Shown one piece after another: positions 1 to 7,961 of a stretch of 64,000 bases of DNA. Each line of letters opens with the position of its first letter. Position 1 is the stretch's first letter. A program made the position numbers and the translations under genes. The DNA is from Streptomyces sp. CMB-StM0423. GTDB taxonomy: Bacteria; Actinomycetota; Actinomycetes; Streptomycetales; Streptomycetaceae. A model generated the notes under the pieces. That model worked only from the letters and a program-made list of their open reading frames with translations. It made no database searches and was not told the origin of the DNA. The DNA lies in the NCBI RefSeq assembly GCF_002847285.1, contig NZ_CP025407.1:1736001-1800000 (forward strand). The letters are read 5' to 3'.

Positions 1-447
1 GGCGTCGCAGTTGGGGTCGCCGCAGGTGGCCGGCTCCATGTCGAGCCGGCTGACGGCGCCCCAGCCGACGGTCAGGACGACCTCGCGGGGCAGGGTGCCG
101 GGGGTGTACGCCTCGGGGTTGCCGACGACGCGGCTGAGGACGACGGAGGAGATCCGGGCGAGCTTGACGGACTCGGTGGAGGTGGTGGCGTACGGCGTCG
201 GGGAGGTGGTGTCCGCGGCCTGCTCGTCGGTGTGGCTGACGATGAAGCGGCTGTCGGTGAGCACGAGCACGGTGACGTGCCGCCGTACCTCGTTGGCGTC
301 GAACGTCGTCTCCTGGTGGACCAGGTACGCGGACACGGGCTCCCCGCCGACGGCGGCCTCCACCGCCTCCGCCACGAGGGCGGGGTAGTAGCCGCTGCGC
401 TCGATCGCCGCACGCAGCCCCTTGGTCGCGGTCCCGGTCTTAGCCAT
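1..447 (-). CDS. DUF5998 family protein (C-terminus outside window)
   Basis: Conserved actinobacterial protein of unknown function; I recognise the N-terminal two thirds as the DUF5998 family common in Streptomyces. The visible 149 residues start MAKTG and contain a region rich in beta-strand residues (SRFIVSHTDEQA) followed by a Cys pair (TCGDPNC) near the left edge. The frame runs off the window, so the 3' end is missing. The ATG at 447 is the only sensible start; upstream bases 448-623 show no gene. It is on the same strand as the acetyltransferase gene upstream but separated by about 175 bp, so it probably has its own promoter. No catalytic motif is visible and I assign no function. Confidence 0.85.
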   Translation of the reverse strand, partial: MAKTGTATKGLRAAIERSGYYPALVAEAVEAAVGGEPVSAYLVHQETTFDANEVRRHVTVLVLTDSRFIVSHTDEQAADTTSPTPYATTSTESVKLARISSVVLSRVVGNPEAYTPGTLPREVVLTVGWGAVSRLDMEPATCGDPNCDA

Positions 448-623
448 GCGCCCATCCTACGGCCCGGAGGGGCCGCCCCGGTCCGCTGTCGCGAGGCCCG
501 GGGGGCGGGCGGGGCACCCGGGTTGGCGCGCGCACCGGCCGCCGCGCGGGCGCGGGCCGGCATCCGGGCCGGTGGGGGCCGTGGGACACCGGTCGGCACC
601 GCTCGGCGCCGGGGGTCCGCGGG

Positions 624-3575
624 TCAGTAGCGGGGCATGCGGCGGGCGCCGAGGTCGATGCGGGGCGGCGGCGGGGCCAGCCGCAGGGCGGCGGAGAGCA
701 CGCTGACGCCCTGCGGGGCCACCACGACGGGGGACAGCTCGGCGGAGACCACCTCGGGGTGCTCGTCGACGAAGATCGACAGCCGCAGCAGCAGCTCCTC
801 CAGCGCCGCGGTGTCCACCGGCTGGGCGCCGCGCCAGCCGAAGAGCAGCGGGGCGCCGCGGATGGCGCGGATCAGCTCGGCGGCGTCGCGGTCGGTGGCG
901 GGCACGAGCCGGTGCGCGAGGTCGCCGAGCAGTTCGGACGGGGCGCCGGCCAGGCCGAAGGAGAGCACCGCGCCGACGCCGGGGTCGACGGTGGCCCGTA
1001 CCACGGTGTCGACGCCGCGCGGGGCCATGGCCTGCACCACGGGCTGCACCTCGGCGGCGGCGCCGAGGGTGCCGGTCAGCTCGGTGTGGGCGAGGCGCAA
1101 CTGGTCCTCGCCGGCGAGGTCGAGGCGTACGCCGCCGAGGTCGGGGCGGTGCCGCAGGTGGACGGCGGTGGTCTTGAGCGCCACGGGGTAGCCGAGCCGG
1201 GCGGCGGCGGCCGCGGCGGCGTCCGGGTCGGGGGCGGGCAGCGCGGGCAGCACATTGATCCCGTAGCGGCGGAGCACGCGCGCGGCGGCCTGCTCGGGGA
1301 CGTCGACGGGCACGCCTTCCGGGTACGGAGCGGGCGCCGCTGCCGTACCGGCAGCGGCGCCCGCCGGGCCTCCGGCCGCGGCAGCGCCGTCGGCTCCGGC
1401 CGCCGTGCCCCCGGGTCCGGCCGCACCGGCACCGGACCGGCCTGCCGGGCCTTCGCCCTCCGCCGGCTGCCACGCGCCGCCCGGCGCCCAGTCGGGCGGG
1501 ACCCCGTCGCCGGCGCCCGCCGCCGGGCTCCGTTCCCCCAGCAGCCCGGCGATGTCCGCGGCCGCCCCGGCGGTGTCCAGGTCGTCGTACTCCGGCACCC
1601 GTCCCGGGTCCGCCGCCCGCCGGCGCCACTGGGCGTACCGCACCGCCTGCGCCAGCGCCCGCGCGGCCCGCTCCCCCGCCGGGTACGTCGGGATGCCGTC
1701 CGGCGGGGCCGCCAGGGCACCGGGCAGGCCCTCGATCTCCAGGTGGACGACGGCCACCGGCTTCGTCGCGCCGGCCGCCGCCGTGCGCAGCGCGTCCGCG
1801 AGCGCGCCGGCGTCCTGCGGTCCCGGCACCGCGGCGAGCGCGGGCACGTCGGGATCGGCGACCCACGGGATGGCCGTCACCAGCACCGCGTCGCAGCCCT
1901 CCTCGGCCAGCGCGGCGGCGACCGCGGCCCGGAAGTCCTCCGGCGCCGCGGCGGCGGTCAGGTCGCGCGGGGGCAGCGGGCGCAGTCCGGCGGCGCGGCA
2001 GGCGTCGTACGCGAGGAGGCCGAGGGAGTCGGAGTTGCCGACGATCGCGACCCGCGGCCCGGCGGGCAGCGGCTGGGCGGCGAGCAGCAGCCCGGTGTCG
2101 ACGAGTTCGGTGACGGTGTCGACGGCGACGACGCCGGCCTGGCGCAGCAGCGCGCCGACGGTCTCGGCGGGCACCGACGTGCCGGGCACGGCGTGTCCCG
2201 GCGGCGTACTGGCGCTGTGCCGGGCGCCCTTGACGACCACGACCGGCTTGACGGCGGCGGTGCGGCGGGCGAGGCGGGTGAACTTGCGCGGGTTGCCGAG
2301 GGATTCGAGGTACATGAGGACGACGTCGGTGGCGGCGTCGTCGTGCCAGTACTGCAGCAGGTCGTTGCCGGAGACGTCGGCGCGGTTGCCCGCGGAGACG
2401 AACGTGGACACCCCGGTGAGCACCGCGCCCGGCCGCCGGTGCAGCCCGGACAGCAGCGCGATGCCGATGGCGCCGGACTGGGTGAAGACCCCGACACGGC
2501 CGCTGCCCGCGGGTTCGGGGGCCAGGGTGGCGTTCAGGCGTACGGGCGGGGCGGTGTTGAGGACGCCGAAGGCGTTCGGGCCGATGACCCGCATGCCGTG
2601 GCCGCGGGCCTGCCGGACGAGGTCGCGCTGCCGCGCGCGCCCGGCGGCGCCGGCCTCGGCGTAGCCGGAGGAGAGCACGACGAGTCCCTGGACGCCCTGT
2701 TCGCCGCAGTCGTCGACGACGTCGGGGACGCGGGCGGCGGGCACGGCGACCACGGCGAGGTCGACGGGCTCGTCGATGTCGCGTACGGAGCGGCGGGCGG
2801 GGACGTCCTCGGGCAGGAGCCGGTCCCGGCCTTCCGGATAGGCGTGGTTGACGGCGTAGAGGCGGCCGGTGAAGCCGGCGGCGAGGAGGTTGGCGAGGAC
2901 GGTGCGGCCGACGCCGCCGGGGCGGCGGCCGACGCCGATCACGGCGACGGAGCGCGGGGCGAGCAGCCGCTGGACGGAGCGGGCCTCGGCGCGCTGCTCG
3001 CGGGCGTGCATGACGGCGAGCGAGCGCTCGGTGGGCTCCAGCTCGAACTCCAGCCGCACGACGCCGTCCTCGAAGCTGCGCTTCTGGGTGTAGCCGGCGT
3101 CCGTGAACACCTTCATCATGCGGCTGTTGGCGGGGAGCACGTCGGCGACGAAGCGGCGTACGCCGCGCTCGCGGGCGCAGGCGGCGATGTGCTCCAGCAG
3201 GACGGAGGCGACGCCGCGGCCCTGCTGGTCGTCCTGGACCAGGAACGCGACTTCGGCCTGCGTGGCACCGTCCGCGGCGGGCTCGATGCGGTCGTAGCGC
3301 ACGGTGGCGATGAAGGCGTCGCCGACGACGGCCGCCAGGCCCACCCGGTCGACGTAGTCGTGGTGGGTGAAGCGGTGTACGTCCCGGGCGGACAGCCGGG
3401 GGTGCGGGGCGAAGAAGCGCAGGTACTTGGACTCGTCGGAGACCCGGTCGAAGAACGCGACGAGCCGGTCGGCGTCGTCCGGGACGATCGGCCTGACCTG
3501 TGCGGTGCCGCCGTCGCGCAGCACGACGTCGGCTTCCCAGTGGGTGGGGTACTCATGTGCCGACGGGGTGGCCAT
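624..3575 (-). CDS. patA: PatA-type protein lysine acetyltransferase (N-terminal GNAT, acyl-CoA synthetase-like C-terminus)
   Basis: Predicted cytosolic protein acetyltransferase of 983 aa. Residues about 15-165 form a GNAT domain with the acetyl-CoA loop (QDDQQGRGVASVLLEHI). After a linker comes an NDP-forming acyl-CoA synthetase-like part: a CoA-binding Rossmann domain (SVAVIGVGRRPGGVG), succinyl-CoA-synthetase-like domains, and an ATP-grasp-like C-terminus. This domain order, GNAT first, is that of Streptomyces lividans PatA, which acetylates acyl/acetoacetyl-CoA synthetases; enterobacterial Pat has the reverse order. An Ala/Gly/Pro-rich insertion separates the central and ATP-grasp parts. 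The chosen ATG (MATPSAHEY) fits the family start; an in-frame extension to 3659 looks like upstream noise. It is divergent from ptsH, and both lie next to a dre site. Recognition of the substrate is by family only. Confidence 0.85.
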   Translation of the reverse strand: MATPSAHEYPTHWEADVVLRDGGTAQVRPIVPDDADRLVAFFDRVSDESKYLRFFAPHPRLSARDVHRFTHHDYVDRVGLAAVVGDAFIATVRYDRIEPAADGATQAEVAFLVQDDQQGRGVASVLLEHIAACARERGVRRFVADVLPANSRMMKVFTDAGYTQKRSFEDGVVRLEFELEPTERSLAVMHAREQRAEARSVQRLLAPRSVAVIGVGRRPGGVGRTVLANLLAAGFTGRLYAVNHAYPEGRDRLLPEDVPARRSVRDIDEPVDLAVVAVPAARVPDVVDDCGEQGVQGLVVLSSGYAEAGAAGRARQRDLVRQARGHGMRVIGPNAFGVLNTAPPVRLNATLAPEPAGSGRVGVFTQSGAIGIALLSGLHRRPGAVLTGVSTFVSAGNRADVSGNDLLQYWHDDAATDVVLMYLESLGNPRKFTRLARRTAAVKPVVVVKGARHSASTPPGHAVPGTSVPAETVGALLRQAGVVAVDTVTELVDTGLLLAAQPLPAGPRVAIVGNSDSLGLLAYDACRAAGLRPLPPRDLTAAAAPEDFRAAVAAALAEEGCDAVLVTAIPWVADPDVPALAAVPGPQDAGALADALRTAAAGATKPVAVVHLEIEGLPGALAAPPDGIPTYPAGERAARALAQAVRYAQWRRRAADPGRVPEYDDLDTAGAAADIAGLLGERSPAAGAGDGVPPDWAPGGAWQPAEGEGPAGRSGAGAAGPGGTAAGADGAAAAGGPAGAAAGTAAAPAPYPEGVPVDVPEQAAARVLRRYGINVLPALPAPDPDAAAAAAARLGYPVALKTTAVHLRHRPDLGGVRLDLAGEDQLRLAHTELTGTLGAAAEVQPVVQAMAPRGVDTVVRATVDPGVGAVLSFGLAGAPSELLGDLAHRLVPATDRDAAELIRAIRGAPLLFGWRGAQPVDTAALEELLLRLSIFVDEHPEVVSAELSPVVVAPQGVSVLSAALRLAPPPPRIDLGARRMPRY

Positions 3576-3761
3576 GGGGCCCAGGTTACGGTCCGCGCAC
3601 GCTGGCGGGAGCGGGCGCGGGCAGGGCAGTCTGAGGTGACCGCGGGGCGTGCCGGGCACCGCGGGCGGCCGGGGCGGGCGGCGCAGGGCCGCGCTCCGCG
3701 GACGTAAGCACAGGCCGGCCGCGGTGCGACCGCGGTCAGGCCGCCTCGGCGCGCGTGCAAG

Positions 3762-3777
3762 GATGGTCTAGACAACT
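3762..3777 (+). promoter_or_regulatory. DasR operator (dre site) upstream of ptsH
   Basis: GATGGTCTAGACAACT matches the 16-bp DasR consensus ACTGGTCTAGACCACT at 13 of 16 positions, including the entire GGTCTAGAC core. It ends 22 bp before the ptsH start. Control of pts genes by the GlcNAc-responsive repressor DasR is established in Streptomyces; applying it here is inference from sequence and position. Confidence 0.75.
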
Positions 3778-3799
3778 AGAACGATGGAAGGGCAACACC

Positions 3800-4084
3800 A
3801 TGGTTGAGCGCCGCGTCACCGTCGGCTGGGCCGAGGGGCTGCACGCCCGTCCCGCGTCGATCTTCGTGCGGGCGGCCACCGCCGCCGGCATCCCGGTGAC
3901 GATCGCGAAGGCCGCCGACGGGAACGCCGTCAACGCCGCCTCCATGCTGGCCGTGCTGGGCCTGGGCGCGAAGGGCGGCGACGAGATCGTCCTCGCCTCC
4001 GAGGACGACGCCTCGGACCGCGCGCTCGACCGGCTGGCGAAGCTCGTCCAGGAGGGCCTGGACGAGCTGCCGGAAACCGTCTGA
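3800..4084 (+). CDS. ptsH: Phosphocarrier protein HPr
   Basis: HPr of the phosphoenolpyruvate:sugar phosphotransferase system, 94 aa, the normal family length. It relays phosphate from enzyme I to EIIA components in the cytoplasm. The active-site His15 sits in GLHARPAS, and Ser48 in NAASML occupies the position of the regulatory serine of low-GC HPr. The ATG at 3800 is preceded by GGAAGG about 9 bp upstream. ptsI and crr are not adjacent, which is usual for Streptomyces. A strong dre site lies between its promoter region and the start, so transcription is probably controlled by DasR and GlcNAc availability. No internal anomaly. Confidence 0.95.
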   Translation: MVERRVTVGWAEGLHARPASIFVRAATAAGIPVTIAKAADGNAVNAASMLAVLGLGAKGGDEIVLASEDDASDRALDRLAKLVQEGLDELPETV

Positions 4085-4202
4085 CGCCCGTACGCGAAAA
4101 TCCGCGCACCCCGCGGGACTGAATTGGCCGGTTACCGCCGCTCGAATTCCGCCGGTCCCGCATTTTTCCCCGCCCCGCCGATTTCCGCGGGGCACGTCAT
4201 TG

Positions 4203-4904
4203 TTACGGCTGATCGCTTCCCGTGTTTACGGCATGTTTCCGGGAACTCACGCGCACGGTTCTGCGCAATTCGTACGCGCCCGCCGAGCGCTCCACGTGCG
4301 CCGTGGTGAGGCTCCGCGCCCGCTCGGCGTCCCCGCGCGCCACGGCGTCGGCGATCGCGCCGTGCTCGTCCCACGCCTCCACCGTCCGGACCGCGGGCGA
4401 GGCCCCGTAGAGCCAGGCCACCTTCCGGCGCACCTGCACCAGCAGCGCGGTGAGGTTCCGGCTGCCGGTGGCCTGCGCCAGCGTCTCGTGGAACCACGTG
4501 CTCAGCGACGGCAGCTCCGCGACATGCCCGCGCTGCGCCCGCTCCCTGCCCAGCCGCACCAGCCCGTGCAGCACCTTGAGATGGGCCTCCGTACGCCGCT
4601 GCGCCGCGCGGGCGGCGCCCAGCGGCTCCAGCAGCGCGCGTATCTCCAGCACGTCGGCGGCGTCCTGCGCGGTGGGCTCGGCGACGCAGGCGCCGGCGTG
4701 CCGCTTCGTGGTGACGAAGCCCTCCGACTCCAGCGTCCGCAGCGCCTCGCGGACGGGCACCCGGGAGACCCCGTACCGGCGCGCGAGGTGCTCCTCGGCG
4801 AGCCGGGCGCCCTGGGCGAAGAATCCCGAGACGATGTCGTCGCGGATCGCCGAGCACACCGCCTGGGAAATACCGCCGTTCACCGCGCACACCGCATCAT
4901 CCAC
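4203..4904 (-). CDS. GntR-family transcriptional regulator (FadR/FCD type)
   Basis: Predicted DNA-binding repressor, up to 233 aa. An N-terminal winged helix (HLARRYGVSRVPVREALRTL) is followed by an all-helical FCD ligand domain. The GntR gene beside ptsH is a conserved arrangement in Streptomyces; the effector is unknown. Start is uncertain: GTG at 4904 is in frame but only 1 bp from AAGGGG; GTG at 4892 (13 bp from AAGGGG) or 4883 (directly before NGGISQ) are alternatives. Further upstream extension is unlikely because a strong terminator hairpin lies at 4965-4996. A possible -10, CATACT, is at about 4930-4935. No metal or acyl-CoA ligand residues could be assigned by eye. Confidence 0.85.
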   Translation of the reverse strand: MDDAVCAVNGGISQAVCSAIRDDIVSGFFAQGARLAEEHLARRYGVSRVPVREALRTLESEGFVTTKRHAGACVAEPTAQDAADVLEIRALLEPLGAARAAQRRTEAHLKVLHGLVRLGRERAQRGHVAELPSLSTWFHETLAQATGSRNLTALLVQVRRKVAWLYGASPAVRTVEAWDEHGAIADAVARGDAERARSLTTAHVERSAGAYELRRTVRVSSRKHAVNTGSDQP

Positions 4905-4964
4905 GCCCCTTAGCGCCGCCGGGTGAACAGTATGGCAGCGGTATGCGAATTGCGGCAGGAACGC

Positions 4965-4996
4965 GAAAGAGCCCGGCGTCACCGCCGGGCTCTTTC
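4965..4996 (-). terminator. Intrinsic terminator of the M16 peptidase operon
   Basis: A perfect 14-bp stem (GAAAGAGCCCGGCG) with a 4-base loop, starting about 48 bp after the stop of the M16 subunit B gene and ending in TTTC on the minus strand. It separates the peptidase operon from the GntR gene. Confidence 0.8.
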
Positions 4997-5043
4997 CGGT
5001 CTGCTACGGGCCGTTCAGCGCGGCCCGCGGTAAATGCCGGCAA

Positions 5044-6432
5044 TCAGCCGGACACGACCCTGACCTCACCGATGCCCAGCTCCCGCACCGGCTCGGCGAT
5101 CTTCTCCGCGTCGCCGACGAGCACGGTGACGAGCCGGTCCGTGGGGAACGCGCTCAGCACCGCCGCCGTCGCCTCCACCGTGCCGGTATCGGCCAGCCTG
5201 GCGTACTGCCGGGCCTGGTAGTCGTCGGGGAGCTGCTGCTCGACCTGGTCGGCCAGCGTGCCGGCGACCGCGGCCGACGTCTCGTACCGCAGCGGGGCCA
5301 CGCCGACGAGGAAGTCCGCGGCCGCGTCCCGCTCGGCGTCGGTCAGCCCGTCGGCCAGCGAGCGCAGCACCTGCCAGGTGTCCGCGAGCGCGGGGCCGGT
5401 CACGTCGGTCTCCACGGAGCCGCCGATGGCCAGCAGCGCCGCGCCGGTGCCGTCGGCCGGCGAGCGCAGCGACTGGGCGGAGGCGCGGACTCCGTAGGTG
5501 TAGCCCTTCTCCTCGCGCAGCACGACGTCCAGGCGGGAGGTGAGGGTGCCGCCCAGGCAGTACGTGCCGAGGAGCTGGGCGGGCCAGACGGCATCGTGCC
5601 GGTCGGCGCCGACCCGGCCGACGAGCATCTGCGTCTGCACCGCGCCAGGCCGGTCGACGATGACGACCCGGCCGGTGTCGTCCGCGGCCACCGGCGGCAG
5701 CGGGCGGGCCTCGGCGGGAGTGCCGGACCAGGCGCCGAGGGTGCCGGCCAGCGCGTCGTCCACGTCGGCGCCGGTCAGGTCGCCGACGACCACGACGGTG
5801 GCGGTGGCGGGCCGGACGTGGGCGTCGTAGAAGGCCCGTACGGACGCGGCGTCGATGCGCGCGACGGACTCCTGCGTCCCCCAGCGGGGGCGGGAGAGCC
5901 GGTCGCCGGCGTCGAACAGCTCCCCGTACAGCGCCATCGCGGCGCGCCGGCCGGGGTTGGCCAGCTCGTGCGGGATCTCGTCCAGCCGGTTGGCGACCAG
6001 CCGCTCGATCTCGTCGTCCGGGAAGGCGGGCGCGCGCAGCGCGTCGGCGAGCAGCCCGAGGCCGCGGCGCAGCCGGGAGACGGGGACCTCCAGCGAGACG
6101 CGGACGCCCGGGTGGTCGGCGTGCGCGTCGATGGTGGCGCCGGAGCGCTCCAGCTCGGCGGCGAACTCCTCGGCGGTGTGGGTGTCCGTGCCCTCGGAGA
6201 AGGCCCGCGCCATGATCATGGCGACGCCGTCGAGACCGGCGGGCTCGGCGTCCAGCGGCGCGGCGAGGCACACCTCGACGGCGACGACCTGCTGGCCGGG
6301 ACGGTGGCAGGTGAGCACCGTGAGCCCGTTGGCGAGGACGGTGCGGTCCGGGGCCGGGAAGGCCCAGGGCCGCGCCTCGCCGCCCTGCGGGCGGGGGTGG
6401 AAGGTCATCGTGCTGGTCGTCTCGGCGGTCAC
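5044..6432 (-). CDS. M16 (insulinase/pitrilysin-like) peptidase, non-catalytic partner subunit
   Basis: Predicted second subunit of a two-chain M16 metallopeptidase, 462 aa. Two M16 repeats of about 220 residues each are present (VLANGLTVLTCHRPGQQVV at the start; VVVVGDLTGADV in the middle). The zinc motif HxxEH is absent: the equivalent helix reads GLDGVAMIMARAFSEGT. This is the pattern of the non-catalytic subunit in alpha/beta M16B pairs. The GTG start at 6432 overlaps the stop of the catalytic gene by 4 bp (GTGA), indicating translational coupling and a stoichiometric complex. No signal peptide or membrane segment is visible, so it is probably cytosolic. Substrate unknown. A terminator follows at 4965-4996. 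Confidence 0.9.
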   Translation of the reverse strand: MTAETTSTMTFHPRPQGGEARPWAFPAPDRTVLANGLTVLTCHRPGQQVVAVEVCLAAPLDAEPAGLDGVAMIMARAFSEGTDTHTAEEFAAELERSGATIDAHADHPGVRVSLEVPVSRLRRGLGLLADALRAPAFPDDEIERLVANRLDEIPHELANPGRRAAMALYGELFDAGDRLSRPRWGTQESVARIDAASVRAFYDAHVRPATATVVVVGDLTGADVDDALAGTLGAWSGTPAEARPLPPVAADDTGRVVIVDRPGAVQTQMLVGRVGADRHDAVWPAQLLGTYCLGGTLTSRLDVVLREEKGYTYGVRASAQSLRSPADGTGAALLAIGGSVETDVTGPALADTWQVLRSLADGLTDAERDAAADFLVGVAPLRYETSAAVAGTLADQVEQQLPDDYQARQYARLADTGTVEATAAVLSAFPTDRLVTVLVGDAEKIAEPVRELGIGEVRVVSG

Positions 6433-7784
6433 GCCTGAACCTCGTCTTCCTCGGCGCCCGCGGCACCGTCGTTCTCGTCGGCGGCGGGGGCGGTGGGCTC
6501 GTACACGAGGGCCGCGCGGTTCTCCGGGATGAGCCGCGCCTTGGCGACGGCCTGCACCTCATCGGCGGTCACGCCGAGGATCCGCTCGACCGCGCCGAGC
6601 GCGAGCTTCGGGTCGCCGAAGAGCACGGCGTAGCGGCAGAACTCGTCCGCCCGGCCGCCGACGGTCGCGAGCCGGTCCAGCCACTCGCGCTCCATCTGCG
6701 CCTGCGCCCGCTCCATCTCCTCGGACGTCGGCCCCTGTTCCGCGAAGCGCGCCAGCTCCTCGTCGACGGCGGTCTCGATGGCGGGCACCTCGACGCCGCC
6801 GGACGCCTTGACGTCCAGCCAGCCGAGCGACGGCGCGCCGGCGAGCCGCAGCATCCCGAACCCGGCCGCGACGGCGAGCCGGTCGCGGCGCACCAGGCGG
6901 TTGTAGAGGCGGGAGGACTCGCCGCCGCCGAGCACGGTCAGGGCCAGGTCCGCGGCATCGGCCTCGCGGGTGCCGTCCTCGGGCAGCCGGTACGAGGCCA
7001 TCAGCGCCCGCGACGGCACCTCTTCGGCGAGCGGCACGCGCTGCGCGCCGCCGAGGGTGTCGGGCAGCGAGCCGTCGCGCGGGGGCTGCTTGCCGTCGTG
7101 CGCGGGGATGGAGCCGAAGTACTGCTCCACCCAGGCCAGCGTCTGCGCCGGGTCGATGTCGCCGACGACGGAGAGCACGGCGTTGCCCGGGGCGTAGTAC
7201 GTGCGGAAGAACTCCTGGCAGTCCGCGAGCGAGGTCGCGTCCAGGTCGGCCATCGAGCCGATCGGCGTGTGGTGGTACGGGTGCCCGTCGGGGTACGTCA
7301 TCGCGGCGAGCTTCTCGAACGCCGTGCCGTACGGCACGTTGTCGTACCGCTGCCGGCGCTCGTTCTTCACCACGTCGCGCTGGTTGTCCAGGCTCTCCTC
7401 GGTGAGCGCGGTGAGCAGCGAGCCCATCCGGTCGGCCTCCAGCCACAGCGCCAGTCCGAGCTGGTGGGCCGGCATGGTCTCGAAGTAGTTGGTGCGCTCG
7501 AAGCTGGTGGTCCCGTTGAGCGAGCCGCCGGCGGACTGCACCAGTTCGAAGTGACCGTTGCCGGAGACCTGCGCCGAGCCCTGGAACATCAGGTGCTCGA
7601 AGAGGTGGGCGAGACCGGTGCGGCCGGCCACCTCGTGGCGCGAACCCACGTCGTACCAGATGCACACCGAGGCGACGGGCGTGAGATGGTCCTCGGAGAG
7701 GATGACCCGCAGCCCGTTGTCCAAGCGGTGTTCTTCCAGTGTCAGTCCGCCTGAGTTGGCCTGCGGGGTGGCCGTCTGACCCAT
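6429..7784 (-). CDS. M16 zinc metallopeptidase, catalytic subunit
   Basis: Predicted zinc-dependent peptidase, 451 aa, with the inverted zinc motif HLFEH (in GLAHLFEHLMFQG) and the downstream third-ligand glutamate in the helix QRDVVKNERRQRYDN. It resembles the processing-peptidase-like M16B subunit common in actinobacteria. It is the first gene of a two-gene operon with the non-catalytic subunit, overlapping by 4 bp. Two in-frame ATGs (7790 and 7784) follow AAGGGA; I chose 7784 because it gives about 10 bp spacing, while 7790 gives 4 bp. The frame stays open far upstream towards 10793, but that is antisense to parC and not real. It is divergent from parC across 177 bp with a perfect palindrome. 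Confidence 0.92.
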   Translation of the reverse strand: MGQTATPQANSGGLTLEEHRLDNGLRVILSEDHLTPVASVCIWYDVGSRHEVAGRTGLAHLFEHLMFQGSAQVSGNGHFELVQSAGGSLNGTTSFERTNYFETMPAHQLGLALWLEADRMGSLLTALTEESLDNQRDVVKNERRQRYDNVPYGTAFEKLAAMTYPDGHPYHHTPIGSMADLDATSLADCQEFFRTYYAPGNAVLSVVGDIDPAQTLAWVEQYFGSIPAHDGKQPPRDGSLPDTLGGAQRVPLAEEVPSRALMASYRLPEDGTREADAADLALTVLGGGESSRLYNRLVRRDRLAVAAGFGMLRLAGAPSLGWLDVKASGGVEVPAIETAVDEELARFAEQGPTSEEMERAQAQMEREWLDRLATVGGRADEFCRYAVLFGDPKLALGAVERILGVTADEVQAVAKARLIPENRAALVYEPTAPAADENDGAAGAEEDEVQA

Positions 7785-7819
7785 GGGCATGGAGTCCCTT
7801 CGATCGCTGCTGTACGCGG

Positions 7820-7839
7820 GACACCGGACGTCCGGTGTC
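7820..7839. promoter_or_regulatory. Perfect 20-bp palindrome between the M16 operon and parC
   Basis: GACACCGGACGTCCGGTGTC is a perfect 10+10 palindrome without a loop, placed about 35 bp upstream of the M16 start and 120 bp upstream of parC. The lack of a loop favours a dimeric regulator operator over a terminator. The cognate protein is unknown. Confidence 0.5.
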
Positions 7840-7961
7840 GCGCCCCCACTGTATGCCGGGGGCTGTGCGCCGGGTCGTGGTCGGCGATGTCGGCACGTGG
7901 GTCCACAATGGGGGCGCACGCCGACCGCCCGTGAACGAGCCGATGAGGAGCAGCAGCCGAG

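Noticed and set aside
759..3707. Very long open frame on the plus strand opposite patA
   Set aside because: Its composition is Gly/Val/Arg-rich with no domain; it is a GC-bias shadow of patA, which has clear GNAT and CoA-binding motifs.
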